A program made the translations under genes and the position numbers. Positions 1 to 9,400 of a DNA stretch of 18,883 nt are shown in pieces (the first letter of the stretch is position 1; each line of letters starts with the position of its first letter). The DNA is from Bacteroidales bacterium. Its GTDB lineage: Bacteria > Bacteroidota > Bacteroidia > Bacteroidales > UBA932. The DNA is taken from positions 1 to 18,883 of the forward strand of contig JAFYZZ010000066.1 in NCBI GenBank assembly GCA_017548445.1, given 5' to 3'. Under the pieces are notes generated by a model. That model did no database searches, had not been told where the DNA came from, and saw only the letters and a list, made by a program, of their open reading frames with translations.

Positions 1-1076
1 AACAGTTTCTCTCCCTGCAGGTTGATCGCAATCCTATCGCCTTCTATCTCTTTCACGGGAGCCAGCGCCAGCGGGCAACTGCCTCCTGAAACGTCCTTCG
101 GACCCCACCGCTGCGCTTCGCTTGCGGTCCCCCCTCTTACTGTGCCGAGGGTGGCAGGGTTTTCTAAGGCAGTTGCCGCTGACGCTGCTGCAGAATTGGA
201 CACAGGAACGGCGACTTTATGCAGCAGGCGCTTCAGGGAAGGCATTTCGTAGAGGTCGAGGAGCGCGAGGATGCCGGGGGTTTCGGCGGTGTCGTAGACG
301 AGCTGCTCCGCCGTCACGTCCAGCGGAATGTCCGTCTTGATGGTCACCAGCTCGCGCGACAGGCCGATGTGACCCTGCGCCGCGTGGAACTGCTCCTGCT
401 GCCGGGCCGTCAGCTCGTCCAGGTGGGCGTAGATGCCGTCCACAGAGCCGTATTTGCCCAGCAGTTTCGCGGCGCCCACCGGCCCCACGCCCTGCACGCC
501 CGGCACGTTGTCCGAAGCGTCGCCGCAGATCGCGAGGATGTCGATGACCTGCGCGGGCGAGGCGATCTTCCACTTCTCGCATATTTCAGCCACGCCCAGC
601 AGCTCGTTCTCTCCCCCGCCCTTGCCCGGCTTGATTTGCAGCACCCGCGGCGTCACCAGCTGGCCGTAATCCTTGTCCGGGGTGACCATAAACACCTCGA
701 AGCCCTCGGCCTCGAAGCGCCGGGCGGCCGAGCCGATCACGTCGTCGGCCTCGTAGCCCGGGATCATCAGCACCGGGATGTCCAGCGCCTCCACGATGCG
801 CGTCAGGGGCTCCAGCGCATCGATGACCAGCTGCGGCGTATCGCCGCGATTGGCCTTGTACTCGGGATAGAGCTCGTTGCGGAACGTGCCCCCGGGCGGG
901 TCGAAACTCACCGCGATATGCGTAGGATGTTCCCTGTCGATGAGCTCGAGCAGGTATTTGGTGAATCCGAACAGGATGGACGTATCCACGCCCTTGGAGT
1001 TGACCATCGGCCGTCCGAGGAAGGCATAGTACATCTTGAAGACGAGCGCGTGGCCGTCGATGAGGAAAAGTTTCAT
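1..1076 (-). CDS. polA: DNA polymerase I, N-terminal part (5' nuclease domain and start of the exonuclease domain), cut by the window edge
   Basis: The first 358 residues are visible. Pol I fills gaps and removes RNA primers during lagging-strand synthesis and repair. Residues 1-290 are the 5'-nuclease (flap endonuclease) domain: FLIDG with Asp7, the PEYKANR helical-arch motif (71-77), GYEADDV with Asp111/Asp112, TPDKDYGQL (132-140) and the helix-hairpin-helix GDASDNVPG (185-193). Residues from about 340 (VKEIEGDRIAINL) look like the first strand of the 3'-5' exonuclease-like domain. Residues about 297-338 are an Ala/Gly/Ser-rich linker encoded by an inverted-repeat element described separately. 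The ATG at 1076 is chosen because the protein begins directly with the conserved MKLFLIDG strand and a promoter -7 box ends 4 nt upstream. The catalytic polymerase domain lies outside the window. Identification is firm; completeness of the gene cannot be judged. Confidence 0.96.
   Translation of the reverse strand, partial: MKLFLIDGHALVFKMYYAFLGRPMVNSKGVDTSILFGFTKYLLELIDREHPTHIAVSFDPPGGTFRNELYPEYKANRGDTPQLVIDALEPLTRIVEALDIPVLMIPGYEADDVIGSAARRFEAEGFEVFMVTPDKDYGQLVTPRVLQIKPGKGGGENELLGVAEICEKWKIASPAQVIDILAICGDASDNVPGVQGVGPVGAAKLLGKYGSVDGIYAHLDELTARQQEQFHAAQGHIGLSRELVTIKTDIPLDVTAEQLVYDTAETPGILALLDLYEMPSLKRLLHKVAVPVSNSAAASAATALENPATLGTVRGGTASEAQRWGPKDVSGGSCPLALAPVKEIEGDRIAINLQGEKL
63..187. repeat. 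Terminal-inverted-repeat element lying in frame inside polA
   Basis: The left arm (63-84) and right arm (167-187) are inverted copies of each other. Fourteen base pairs match around the core AACTGCCT/AGGCAGTT, and about 20 pairs match overall with one mismatch and one extra base. Between the arms is a smaller inverted repeat, ACCGC at 107-111 with GCGGT at 124-128, flanked by GGACC (100-104) and GGTCC (126-130). The element encodes about polA residues 297-338, exactly the linker between the nuclease and exonuclease domains, and leaves the frame open. This resembles a miniature inverted-repeat or REP-like element tolerated in a linker. It has no transposase. No second copy was seen in this window. 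Confidence 0.6.
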
Positions 1077-1080
1077 ACGG

Positions 1081-1112
1081 CAAAGATGAAACTTTTTCGC
1101 GAAAGTTTCAAG
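1081..1112 (-). promoter_or_regulatory. Probable polA promoter
   Basis: On the minus strand, CTTG (1112-1109) is followed after exactly 20 nt by CATCTTTG (1088-1081). This matches the Bacteroidetes pattern TTTG-N20-TAnnTTTG with one mismatch in each box. The -7 box ends only 4 nt before the polA ATG, so the transcript should start at or next to the start codon. An 8-bp inverted repeat (GAAACTTT 1088-1095, AAAGTTTC 1102-1109) fills the spacer. Confidence 0.6.
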
Positions 1113-1227
1113 TTCATTTTTTATTCATCGAGTTTCAATCCTGGCTCATCCGCAAATATTTTATCGCAATAGTCATTTTTCAAAAGTCTTTAATCCGTTT
1201 ATGAAAGAAACGCGCACGCGTATCAAT

Positions 1228-1235
1228 TATTTTTG
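1228..1235 (+). promoter_or_regulatory. Candidate -7 box for susC1
   Basis: TATTTTTG fits TAnnTTTG and lies 53 nt upstream of the susC1 ATG, leaving an AT-rich leader of roughly 50 nt like those of the other two susC genes. There is no good TTTG at the usual 19-21 nt upstream, so the call is weaker than for susC2 and susC3. Confidence 0.4.
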
Positions 1236-1288
1236 TGGCGTTCTGAATGAGATCAATACCAATCCATATTAATCTAAAACTAAAAGTA

Positions 1289-4200
1289 ATGTTCAAACAT
1301 CTGATGAAAGTGTCGGGTATCCTGATGATATTCCTCACTTTGGCAGGATCCTTCCAGGCTCTTGCCCAGAACCGCACCATCAGCGGCAAGGTCGTCGATG
1401 CTTCCGGGCAGCCGGTCATCGGCGCCGCCGTCACGGTGGTCGGCAATTCGCGTATCGGTGCAGCCACCGACCTGGACGGTAACTTCTCGCTGAGCGTCCC
1501 CGCGGGATCCAGCATCTCCGTCGAGAGCATCGGCTACACGGCGCAGACCTTCGCCGTCGGCAACCAGAGCGTCTTCAACATCGTCCTCGAGGAGGATACC
1601 GAGATGCTCGAAGAGACCGTGGTCATCGGTTACGGCGTCCAGAAGAAGAGCGACCTCACCGGCTCCGTGGCCTCCGTCCGCGATACCGAGCTCCAGAACC
1701 GCTCCACTTCCGACGCCGCCGCCGCCCTCCAGGGCAAGGCTGCCGGCGTGCAGATCTTCAACGACTCCGGTGCTCCGGGTGAAGGCGCATCCATCCGCGT
1801 CCGCGGTATTTCCTCCAACTCCGGCTCCGGCCTCGGCCCGCTCCTCATCGTGGACGGCCTGAAGGTGGACAACATCAACTACCTCGACCCTTCGATGATC
1901 GAGTCGATGGAGGTCCTGAAGGACGCCGCCTCCGCCGCCATCTACGGTGCGCAGGCCGGTAACGGCGTCGTGCTCATCACCACCAAGAACGGCGCGAAGA
2001 ACAAATCCAAGGATGGCAACATTTTCTACAACTACAAGCTTACGCTGAGCCAGTTGGGCCACCACGCCCAGGTTATGAACGCCCAGCAGTATATCGACTG
2101 GCAGCAGCAGGCCGGCCAGCTCCCCTCCGTCGATGAGATCATCAAGACCGGCGTGTGGGACGGCGTGACCGACACCAACTGGGCCGACGTCCTTTACGGG
2201 ACCGGCGTCACCCACAGCCACACCATCGGCGCGCAGGGCGGTAACGACCGCGGCTCCTATTTCCTCTCCCTCAACTACCTGGATGAAGACGGTATGGCCC
2301 GCGGAAACACGGATACCTACAAGCGTTTCACCACCCAGATCAACGCCGACTACAAGATCAAGTCCTGGTTCACCGTCGGCACCAACACTTCCATCGAGTT
2401 CCGCCAGCAGCAGAAGATCGGCGAGCACTCCGAGTACGCCGGCAGCAGCGCAGGCCTTCTCGGCACCCTCATCATCGACCCGCTCACGCCCGTCTATTTC
2501 ACGTCCTACGACGAGTTGCCCCTGGGTATGAAGGACGCCCTCGCCAAGGGAGTGAAGGTCTACGGACCCGAAGACCACCCCGGCTGGTACTATGCCGTTT
2601 CCAAGATCCTCGAAGGTGACGGCGTCAACCCGCTCATCTACCGCGACCGCAACCAGAAGAAGGAAGAAGGCTGGCAGGTCCGCGGTACGGTATTCGCCAA
2701 CATCACCCCGTTCAAGGGCCTCGTGTTCACTTCCCGTCTGGGCTACCGCATCAAACAGTCGTACAACAGCGACTTCACGGAACCCTACCACGCGAACGCC
2801 AAGAACTATGCGACGACGTACAGCATCAGCGCCACCTCTTCGCAGAGCTACTACTATCAGTGGGAGAACTTCGCCAACTACAACGTCACCCTCGGAGGCA
2901 AGCACGACCTCGGCGCGATGGCCGGTATGTCCTATACCTACAACGACAGCCGCAGCGTAGGCGCCAGCCTCACCGGCGAGGATCCTCTCAAGGGATATGC
3001 CGAGAACTTCCGCTACCTCAGCCAGGACAACGGCTCCGGCACCAAGGGCATCAGCGGCGGCACCCCCAGCCAGAGCACCCAGATCTCCTACTTCGGCCGT
3101 CTGACCTATACCTACGACAACCGCTACAGCCTCCAGACGAACTTCCGCGCCGACGCCTTCGACTCCTCCAAGCTCTCCCCGAAGAACCGCTGGGGCTACT
3201 TCCCCTCCGTCTCCGCCGGCTGGACCGTCAGCAACGAGCGCTTCATCAAGGACAACATCAGCCGCGACATCCTCAGCTTCCTGAAGTTCCGCGGATCCTG
3301 GGGTATCAACGGTAACATCGCCGTTCTCTCCGGTTATCCTTATTCCACCTCCATCTCCTACAACAGCCAGAGCTATCAGTTCAATGAGGACAACTCCCTC
3401 ACCCTGGGTTCCCAGCCTGACGGCCTCGCCAATCCGAACCTTACCTGGGAGACCTCCGTGCAGACGGACTTCGGTATGGACCTGCGTATGTTCAACAACC
3501 GCCTCACCTTCGGCGTGGACTGGTACAACAAGGACACCCGCGACCTGCTGGTCAGGATTTCCCCTGTGGCTGAGGTCGGTGTCAGCTCCCAGACCGTGAA
3601 CGCCGGCGCCGTGAACAACACCGGTTGGGAATTCGAACTCGGATGGCAGGACAACATCGGCGATTTCCACTACAGCATCAACGGCAACCTGTCCACCCTC
3701 AAGAACCGCGTGACCTACCTCGAGCCTACCGTGGGACACCAGAAAGGCGACAGTTTCGGCAATATGAAGTTCTCCACCTGGTTTGAGGAAGGATATCCGG
3801 TGTGGTTCTTCCGCGGCTACCAGTATGCCGGCATCGGCGAGGACGGAAAGGCCAACTACTATGCCGCCGACGGTTCCATCACCCAGTCTCCGGTGGACGC
3901 CGATATGGGCTATATGGGCAGCGCCCTCCCGCCCCTCACCTTCGGTCTCACCCTGCATATGGACTGGAAGGGACTCGACTTCACCCTGTTCGGATCCGGC
4001 GCCGCCGGGCACCAGCTGATGCCTTGCGTGTACCGCGTGGACCATATGAACATCAACGCCCTCACCTATTTCTATGAGGAGTGCGGCAAGTCGCTCCCCA
4101 AGATCGAGAACATCTGGAACAGCAAGGAGTTCTGGAGCTCTTCCGCCGTCGTCTTCAAGGGCGACTACTTCAAGATCAAGCAGATCCAGCTCGGCTACAC

Positions 4201-4402
4201 CCTGCCGAAGCAGTGGCTCAGGAAGATCTTCGTCGACAACCTGCGCGTCTACGCTTCAATGGACGACTGGTTCGTGTTCACCAAGTATCCGGGATTCGAC
4301 CCGGAGACCGCTTCCACCGGCTCCACTTCCGGTATGGGTCTGGACAAGGGTTCTTACCCGAATGCCAAGAAATTGATGTTTGGTGTAAATATCTCCTTCT
4401 AA
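1289..4402 (+). CDS. SusC/RagA-family TonB-dependent outer-membrane transporter (SusC1)
   Basis: This 1037-residue beta-barrel imports a ligand delivered by its SusD partner, powered by TonB-ExbBD. A signal peptide spans about 1-26 (ALA-Q cleavage), followed by a carboxypeptidase-regulatory-like domain (about 28-102; ISGKVVDASGQPVIGAAVTV), a TonB-box-like EETVVIGYG (109-116), a plug with VRGISS and LLIVDG (about 120-240), and the barrel ending in FGVNISF, with the C-terminal Phe used for barrel assembly. There is no STN domain, so no direct anti-sigma signalling is expected. The start at 1289 is preferred over an in-frame ATG at 1247 because MFKHLMK opens the signal peptide and matches SusC2. 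The partner gene susD1 starts 12 nt downstream. It is a close paralogue of SusC2. Unlike SusC2 and SusC3, it lacks the DxNGDG-type loop near residues 856-878. The ligand is unknown. Confidence 0.96.
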   Translation: MFKHLMKVSGILMIFLTLAGSFQALAQNRTISGKVVDASGQPVIGAAVTVVGNSRIGAATDLDGNFSLSVPAGSSISVESIGYTAQTFAVGNQSVFNIVLEEDTEMLEETVVIGYGVQKKSDLTGSVASVRDTELQNRSTSDAAAALQGKAAGVQIFNDSGAPGEGASIRVRGISSNSGSGLGPLLIVDGLKVDNINYLDPSMIESMEVLKDAASAAIYGAQAGNGVVLITTKNGAKNKSKDGNIFYNYKLTLSQLGHHAQVMNAQQYIDWQQQAGQLPSVDEIIKTGVWDGVTDTNWADVLYGTGVTHSHTIGAQGGNDRGSYFLSLNYLDEDGMARGNTDTYKRFTTQINADYKIKSWFTVGTNTSIEFRQQQKIGEHSEYAGSSAGLLGTLIIDPLTPVYFTSYDELPLGMKDALAKGVKVYGPEDHPGWYYAVSKILEGDGVNPLIYRDRNQKKEEGWQVRGTVFANITPFKGLVFTSRLGYRIKQSYNSDFTEPYHANAKNYATTYSISATSSQSYYYQWENFANYNVTLGGKHDLGAMAGMSYTYNDSRSVGASLTGEDPLKGYAENFRYLSQDNGSGTKGISGGTPSQSTQISYFGRLTYTYDNRYSLQTNFRADAFDSSKLSPKNRWGYFPSVSAGWTVSNERFIKDNISRDILSFLKFRGSWGINGNIAVLSGYPYSTSISYNSQSYQFNEDNSLTLGSQPDGLANPNLTWETSVQTDFGMDLRMFNNRLTFGVDWYNKDTRDLLVRISPVAEVGVSSQTVNAGAVNNTGWEFELGWQDNIGDFHYSINGNLSTLKNRVTYLEPTVGHQKGDSFGNMKFSTWFEEGYPVWFFRGYQYAGIGEDGKANYYAADGSITQSPVDADMGYMGSALPPLTFGLTLHMDWKGLDFTLFGSGAAGHQLMPCVYRVDHMNINALTYFYEECGKSLPKIENIWNSKEFWSSSAVVFKGDYFKIKQIQLGYTLPKQWLRKIFVDNLRVYASMDDWFVFTKYPGFDPETASTGSTSGMGLDKGSYPNAKKLMFGVNISF

Positions 4403-4414
4403 TCTTACAACATT

Positions 4415-6226
4415 ATGAAAAAGTATATCATTTTGGGATTATCCGTTGCACTGGCCGTGTTCTCCACCACCTCGTGCAACCCGGACCTTCTGGATATCCA
4501 GCAGAAAGGCGTCATCGCCTACGAGGATTTCTACCAGACCGACGAGGATGCCCAGTCGGCCCTCGTGGCAGCTTATTCCTCGTTTATCAAACTGATCAAT
4601 GACCAGGGTAGCAACAACCCGGCCTGGAACGTGGTCGTGAACGCCTGCGGCGACGAACTGTACTGGGGCGGCGGCAAGAAGGACGGCAGCTCCTCCGGCG
4701 CCCAGGATATGAACGAGTTCCGCAACACCTACGACAGCACCGTTCCTCACATCCGGGTCGTGTACAAAGATCTGTATTCCCTGATCTACAAGTGCAACCT
4801 GGTCATCGACAATTTCTATGGCGAGAGCGGGGAACTCTGCGACTCGCAGGTGAAGAAGCAGTGCGTGGCCGAGGCCCGCGCGATCCGCGCCTGGGCGCAC
4901 TTCACTGCGGCCACCTTCTGGGGCACCCCGCCCCTGGTGGAGCACGTGCTCTCCGGCGACGCCCGGCCGACCAACTGCGACCACCAGGTCCTGATGGACT
5001 GGTGCATCGCCGAGTTCAAGGCCGCCATTCCCGACCTTACGCCCCGCAACGGAAAGAACGACAAGGCGGGAGCCTACAGGATGACCAAGGGCGCCGCCCA
5101 GGCCTTCCTGGGCAAGGCGCAGGTCTTCAACAAGGACTGGGAAGGCGCCAAGGCTTCCCTCAAGGAGGTCATCAACTCCGGCAACTACGCCCTGGCCCCC
5201 ACCGAGGACCTCTGGAACCTCTTCCACGTGGTCTGCGACGGCAACGAGGAGAAGGTACTCGAGATGAATTATATGTATAACGAGGGTGTCGGCAGAGGGG
5301 ACTGGAAATACCACTTCCAGCGCAACCAGGCCCTGTTCCTCCGCAACATCAAGAAGTACCCTTCGGTGCTCCTCCAGGCCGGTGACGGCTGGGGCAACAA
5401 CGTCTCCCCCACCAAGCCGTTTATGGATGCCATTATGGCGCACGAGCCCAATTCTGCACGCCGCAAGGCCTGGTTCGTCTCCTACGAGGAGTTCCTCACC
5501 GACTTCTCCTACCCGCTGGAGGCATCCGAGGAAAAGGTCCCCGACAGCGAAGGCAACAAGGTAAAGGTTTCCTACAAGGCCGACGCCGATATGACCACGG
5601 AAGAGAAACTGATGGACTACCGCCGCGGCCTGAACTGCGAGAAGTATGACGAGACTTACGCCAACTACGGCTATTACTTCTTCAAGCTCCTCCCCTGGCA
5701 GTCGGATCTTATCCCGAACAACGCCACCGTCACCGAGGAGAACCGCATCATTATGCGTTACGCCGAGGTCCTGCTGCTCTACGCCGAGGCCTGCGCGATG
5801 ACGAACGACAACGACGGCCTGAAGTACCTCAATATGGTGGCCGAGCGCGCGGGCGCACCCACGTACGACGCCCTCACGATGGACAACGTCAAGCAGGAGA
5901 AATGGTTCGAACTGTCCTGGGAAGGCGTCCGCTTCTGGGATCTGGTCCGCTGGGGCGACGCCCCCAAGGCACTGGCGTTCAAGAGCCACGACGAGACGCC
6001 TTATCTCGGTGATGAATTCTATGTGTCCGGCTCCAAAGGCAAGAAGACGACCGGTCAGCCGCACAAGGCACGCATCCACTTTATTGATGACGGATGGGCG
6101 GCCAAGGGCGGCGGCTACAAGCAGGGCAAGCACGAACTCCTTCCTTTCCCGTACGATGTGATCATCATCAACGAGTGGAACGAAGAGACCGGCGAGGGTC
6201 TGAAACAGAATCCCGGCTGGGACTAA
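4415..6226 (+). CDS. SusD/RagB-family surface lipoprotein (SusD1)
   Basis: The 603-residue partner of SusC1 caps the barrel at the cell surface and binds the nutrient. The N-terminus is a lipoprotein signal ending in a lipobox, FSTTSC, with Cys21 the lipidated residue, followed by NPDLLDIQQKG, the usual SusD opening. The tetratricopeptide-like SusD fold follows (for example CNLVIDNFYG and CVAEARAIRAWAHF). The C-terminal signature KWFELSWEGVRFWDLVRWG is at 496-514, and the protein ends in LKQNPGWD, typical of the family. It begins 12 nt after susC1 with no Shine-Dalgarno sequence, so the two are co-transcribed, and a strong terminator follows 20 nt after the stop. It is similar to SusD2 through most of its length (both keep IPQKG/IQQKG, CNLVI and GNYxL). 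It carries a Gly-rich WGGGKKDGSS stretch absent from SusD2. The substrate cannot be inferred. Confidence 0.95.
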   Translation: MKKYIILGLSVALAVFSTTSCNPDLLDIQQKGVIAYEDFYQTDEDAQSALVAAYSSFIKLINDQGSNNPAWNVVVNACGDELYWGGGKKDGSSSGAQDMNEFRNTYDSTVPHIRVVYKDLYSLIYKCNLVIDNFYGESGELCDSQVKKQCVAEARAIRAWAHFTAATFWGTPPLVEHVLSGDARPTNCDHQVLMDWCIAEFKAAIPDLTPRNGKNDKAGAYRMTKGAAQAFLGKAQVFNKDWEGAKASLKEVINSGNYALAPTEDLWNLFHVVCDGNEEKVLEMNYMYNEGVGRGDWKYHFQRNQALFLRNIKKYPSVLLQAGDGWGNNVSPTKPFMDAIMAHEPNSARRKAWFVSYEEFLTDFSYPLEASEEKVPDSEGNKVKVSYKADADMTTEEKLMDYRRGLNCEKYDETYANYGYYFFKLLPWQSDLIPNNATVTEENRIIMRYAEVLLLYAEACAMTNDNDGLKYLNMVAERAGAPTYDALTMDNVKQEKWFELSWEGVRFWDLVRWGDAPKALAFKSHDETPYLGDEFYVSGSKGKKTTGQPHKARIHFIDDGWAAKGGGYKQGKHELLPFPYDVIIINEWNEETGEGLKQNPGWD

Positions 6227-6246
6227 GCAGTTCTTAAAATATTTTA

Positions 6247-6281
6247 AAATGAGGCCTTCCCCACCCGGGAGGGCCTCATTT
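6247..6281 (+). terminator. Intrinsic terminator after susD1
   Basis: A 15-bp stem (6247-6261 with 6267-6281, including one G-T pair) closes a 5-nt loop. The stem starts with AAATGAGGCC and ends with GGCCTCATTT, so the T-rich 3' side supplies the U-tract. It separates the first SusC/SusD unit from the second. Confidence 0.85.
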
Positions 6282-6345
6282 ATTCATAGGATATACCCGC
6301 TTTTTCCTTAAAAAACGCACTTATCGACGAAAATTCTGCCATTTT

Positions 6346-6377
6346 TTTGTAAAATAAGACAAATCTCATTACATTTG
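6346..6377 (+). promoter_or_regulatory. Promoter of susC2-susD2
   Basis: TTTG (6346-6349), a 20-nt spacer, then TACATTTG (6370-6377) match the Bacteroidetes -33/-7 consensus perfectly in sequence and spacing. Transcription should start near 6382, giving an AT-rich leader of about 78 nt before the ATG at 6461. No riboswitch-like fold or operator was recognised in the leader. Confidence 0.85.
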
Positions 6378-6460
6378 GAGGAAATACTAAAACAAACGCA
6401 ACAAGGTTTCAGTTATTCGAGCATTTACCAACCCTATAATTAATCCTTAACAAAACGTTT

Positions 6461-9400
6461 ATGTTCAAACATCTGATCAAAGCGACGGGTATCCTGATGA
6501 TCCTCCTCGCTTCGCTGGGCTCCCTCCCGGTGCTCGCTCAGAACCGAACCATCAGCGGCCGCGTGGTCGATGCTTCCGGGGAACCGGTCATCGGCGCCGC
6601 CGTCACGGTGGTCGGCAACACCAGGATCGGTGCAGCCACCGACCTGAACGGTGCCTTCACGCTGAACGTTCCTGCCGGAGCCAACATCTCCGTCGAGAGC
6701 ATCGGCTACAAGACCCAGACTTTCGCCATCGGCAACCAGTCCAACTTCAGCATCGTCCTCGAAGAGGACACCGAGATGCTGGAAGAGACCGTGGTTATCG
6801 GTTATGGCGTACAGAGGAAGAGCGACCTTTCCGGCGCCGTGGCTTCCGTCCGTGAAGCCGACCTCAAGAACCGTTCCACCGTCGACGCCGCCGCCGCCCT
6901 CCAGGGCAAGGTTTCCGGTGTCCACGTCCTTACGAACGGTGCTCCGGGTGAGGGCGCTTCCATCCGCGTCCGTGGTTATTCCTCCAACGGCGGCAGCCTC
7001 TCCCCTCTGTACATCGTCGACGGTCTGCAGGTCAGCAGCATCCAGTACATCGACCCTTCGATGATCGAGTCCATCGAGGTTCTGAAGGACGCCGCCTCCG
7101 CCGCCATCTACGGCGCCCAGGCTGGTAACGGTGTCGTCCTCGTGACCACCAAGACCGGTTCCGAGAGCAAGGCCACCGTGACCTACACCGGCAAGGCCAC
7201 CCTCCAGAACTTCCACAAGCGTCCTATGATGAACCGCGACGAACTGACCGAATACCTCGGCTACGAGTATGGCGCGGACTGGGTGAAGTCGCAGGTGAAC
7301 GCTTACGACTACAAGCACCCGATGTACGAGAACGGCATCATCGATACCGACTGGCTTACCGCATACTTCGAGCCCACCTGGAGCCAGCAGCACGGCATCA
7401 GCTTCTCCGGCGGTAACCGCAACGGCCACTTCTTCACCGCCATCAACTATGTTTACGACGACGGTGTCGTGAAGGGAAAGAAGGACGTTTACAAGCGTCT
7501 CACCGCCCAGGTCAACGCTGACTACAACCTCTTCAAGTGGCTGCAGGTCGGTGTGAACAGCTCCATCGAAAAATGGAACACCCAGAGCGTCTCCCAGCGT
7601 GGCTACGGCTCCTCCTTCGAGTCCGTCCTCCTGATGGACCCTCTGACCCCTGTCTACTGGACCACCCCCGAGGAGATGTCCCTCTCCTTCAAGACCGTCT
7701 ACGACGCTCTGCAGAACGGAACCTCCGACATCAACTACCGCCTGTTCCGCGACGAGAACGGCTGGTATGCCAACACCAAGTATTCCGATATGGAAGGTAG
7801 CGCCCTCGCAAAGCGCGACGCCACCGACAGCGACAACGGCGGTTTCAACATCAACGGAACCTTCTTCGCCAACTTGATGCCCATCAAGGGCCTGACCATC
7901 ACGTCCCGCCTCGGCTACCGGCTCAACTTCGGCGTCAGCCACAGCTACAGCTCTCCTTACTGGATCGGCGACCGCGGCTCGCAGAAGACCTACTCCATCT
8001 CGGCCAACGCCTCCACCGGCTGGTACTATCAGTGGGAGAACTTCGCCAACTACCTGTTCAGCATCGGCAAGAACAACTTCACCGTGATGGCCGGTATGTC
8101 CTATCGCGAGACCAACAGCGACAGCGTGAACGCAAGCTCCAGCGGCGAGGACATCCTCTCCAGCTACGAGCCCAACTTCCGCTACCTCTCCTACGTGCTT
8201 TCCGGCGCGCCTAAGAGCATCAGCAACTCCCCGGGCAAGAGCGCTTCCCTCGCCTACTTCGGACGTCTCATCTGGAACTACGACAACCGCTACCAGATCC
8301 AGGCCAACTTCCGCGCCGACGCGTTCGACTCGTCCAAGCTGCCTGCCAACAACCGCTGGGGCTACTTCCCGTCCGTGTCCGCTTACTGGACCATCAGCAA
8401 CGAGCAGTTCTTCAAGGACAACGTGAACACCAGCGTGTTCAACTTCCTCAAGCTCCGCGCCTCCTGGGGCCGCAACGGTAACATCAGCGTGTTGAGCGGC
8501 TATCCTTACACGGCTACCATCTCCATCGGTTCCAGCTCCTATCAGTACGACGTCGACAACATCGGCAACTCCTACGGTTCCGCCCCGAGCAAGCTCCCGA
8601 ACCCGAATCTCCGCTGGGAGACCTCCGAGCAGCTTGACTTCGGTCTCGACGCCCGCCTGTTCAACAACCGCCTGACCTTCACCGCCGACTACTTCAACAA
8701 GCAGACGAAGGACCTCCTCTTCAGCGTCACCATCCCGTCCGAGCTCGGTTTCTCCTCCGTGACCACCAACGGCGGTAACGTGCTGAACACCGGTTGGGAG
8801 TTCGAACTCGGCTGGAGGGACCACATCGGTGACCTCAACTACAGCATCAGCGGCAACTTCTCCACCCTGCACAACGAGGTTCTTTCCCTCGCCGAGGGTT
8901 CCACTCCTTCCAGAAGGACCGACGCCAGCTCCTCCAACTACCCGGTCGAGACCATCTTCGACGTAGGCTACCCGATCTGGTACCTGAACGGTTATGTCTT
9001 TGAAGGCATCGCCGCCGACGGCTCCGCCAAGCTCAAGGACGTCAACGGTGACGGCGAGACCAGCTCCGCCGATATGACCTTCCTCGGCCAGACCACTCCG
9101 AAGTACACCTTCGGTCTGAACGTCAACCTCGAGTACAAGGGCTTCGACTTCGCCCTGTACGGCTCCGGTGTCGCCGGCAACGTCCTGATGCCGATCTTCC
9201 ACCGTACCGGCTTCAAGAACAACCTGAAGTACTACCTTGACGCCTACAAGAACGGAGACTATCCGAACCCTGAAAAGACCGTCGGTTACTATCCTTTCTG
9301 GTCTTCGAGCGCCAATGTGTTCAAGGGCGACTACTTCCGCATCAAGCAGATGCAGTTCGGTTACACCCTCCCGAGCAGGATCACGAAGAAGGCCGCCATC

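Noticed and set aside
219..1172. A 317-codon plus-strand frame over polA
   Set aside because: The opposite strand encodes unmistakable Pol I motifs; this frame is its shadow.
1280..4045. A 921-codon open frame antisense to susC1 (and a similar 920-codon frame at 6440-9202)
   Set aside because: The products are Val/Gly/Glu-rich and have no recognisable motif. They mirror the codon bias of the real gene, whose C-ending codons rarely create antisense stops.
1140..6460. Invertible promoter or shufflon controlling the SusC/SusD pairs, as known in some Bacteroides
   Set aside because: No recombinase gene and no inverted repeats flanking the promoters were seen; the inverted repeats found are terminators.
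6378..6460. Riboswitch or attenuator in the susC2 leader
   Set aside because: The leader is AT-rich, without a convincing stem or known aptamer core.
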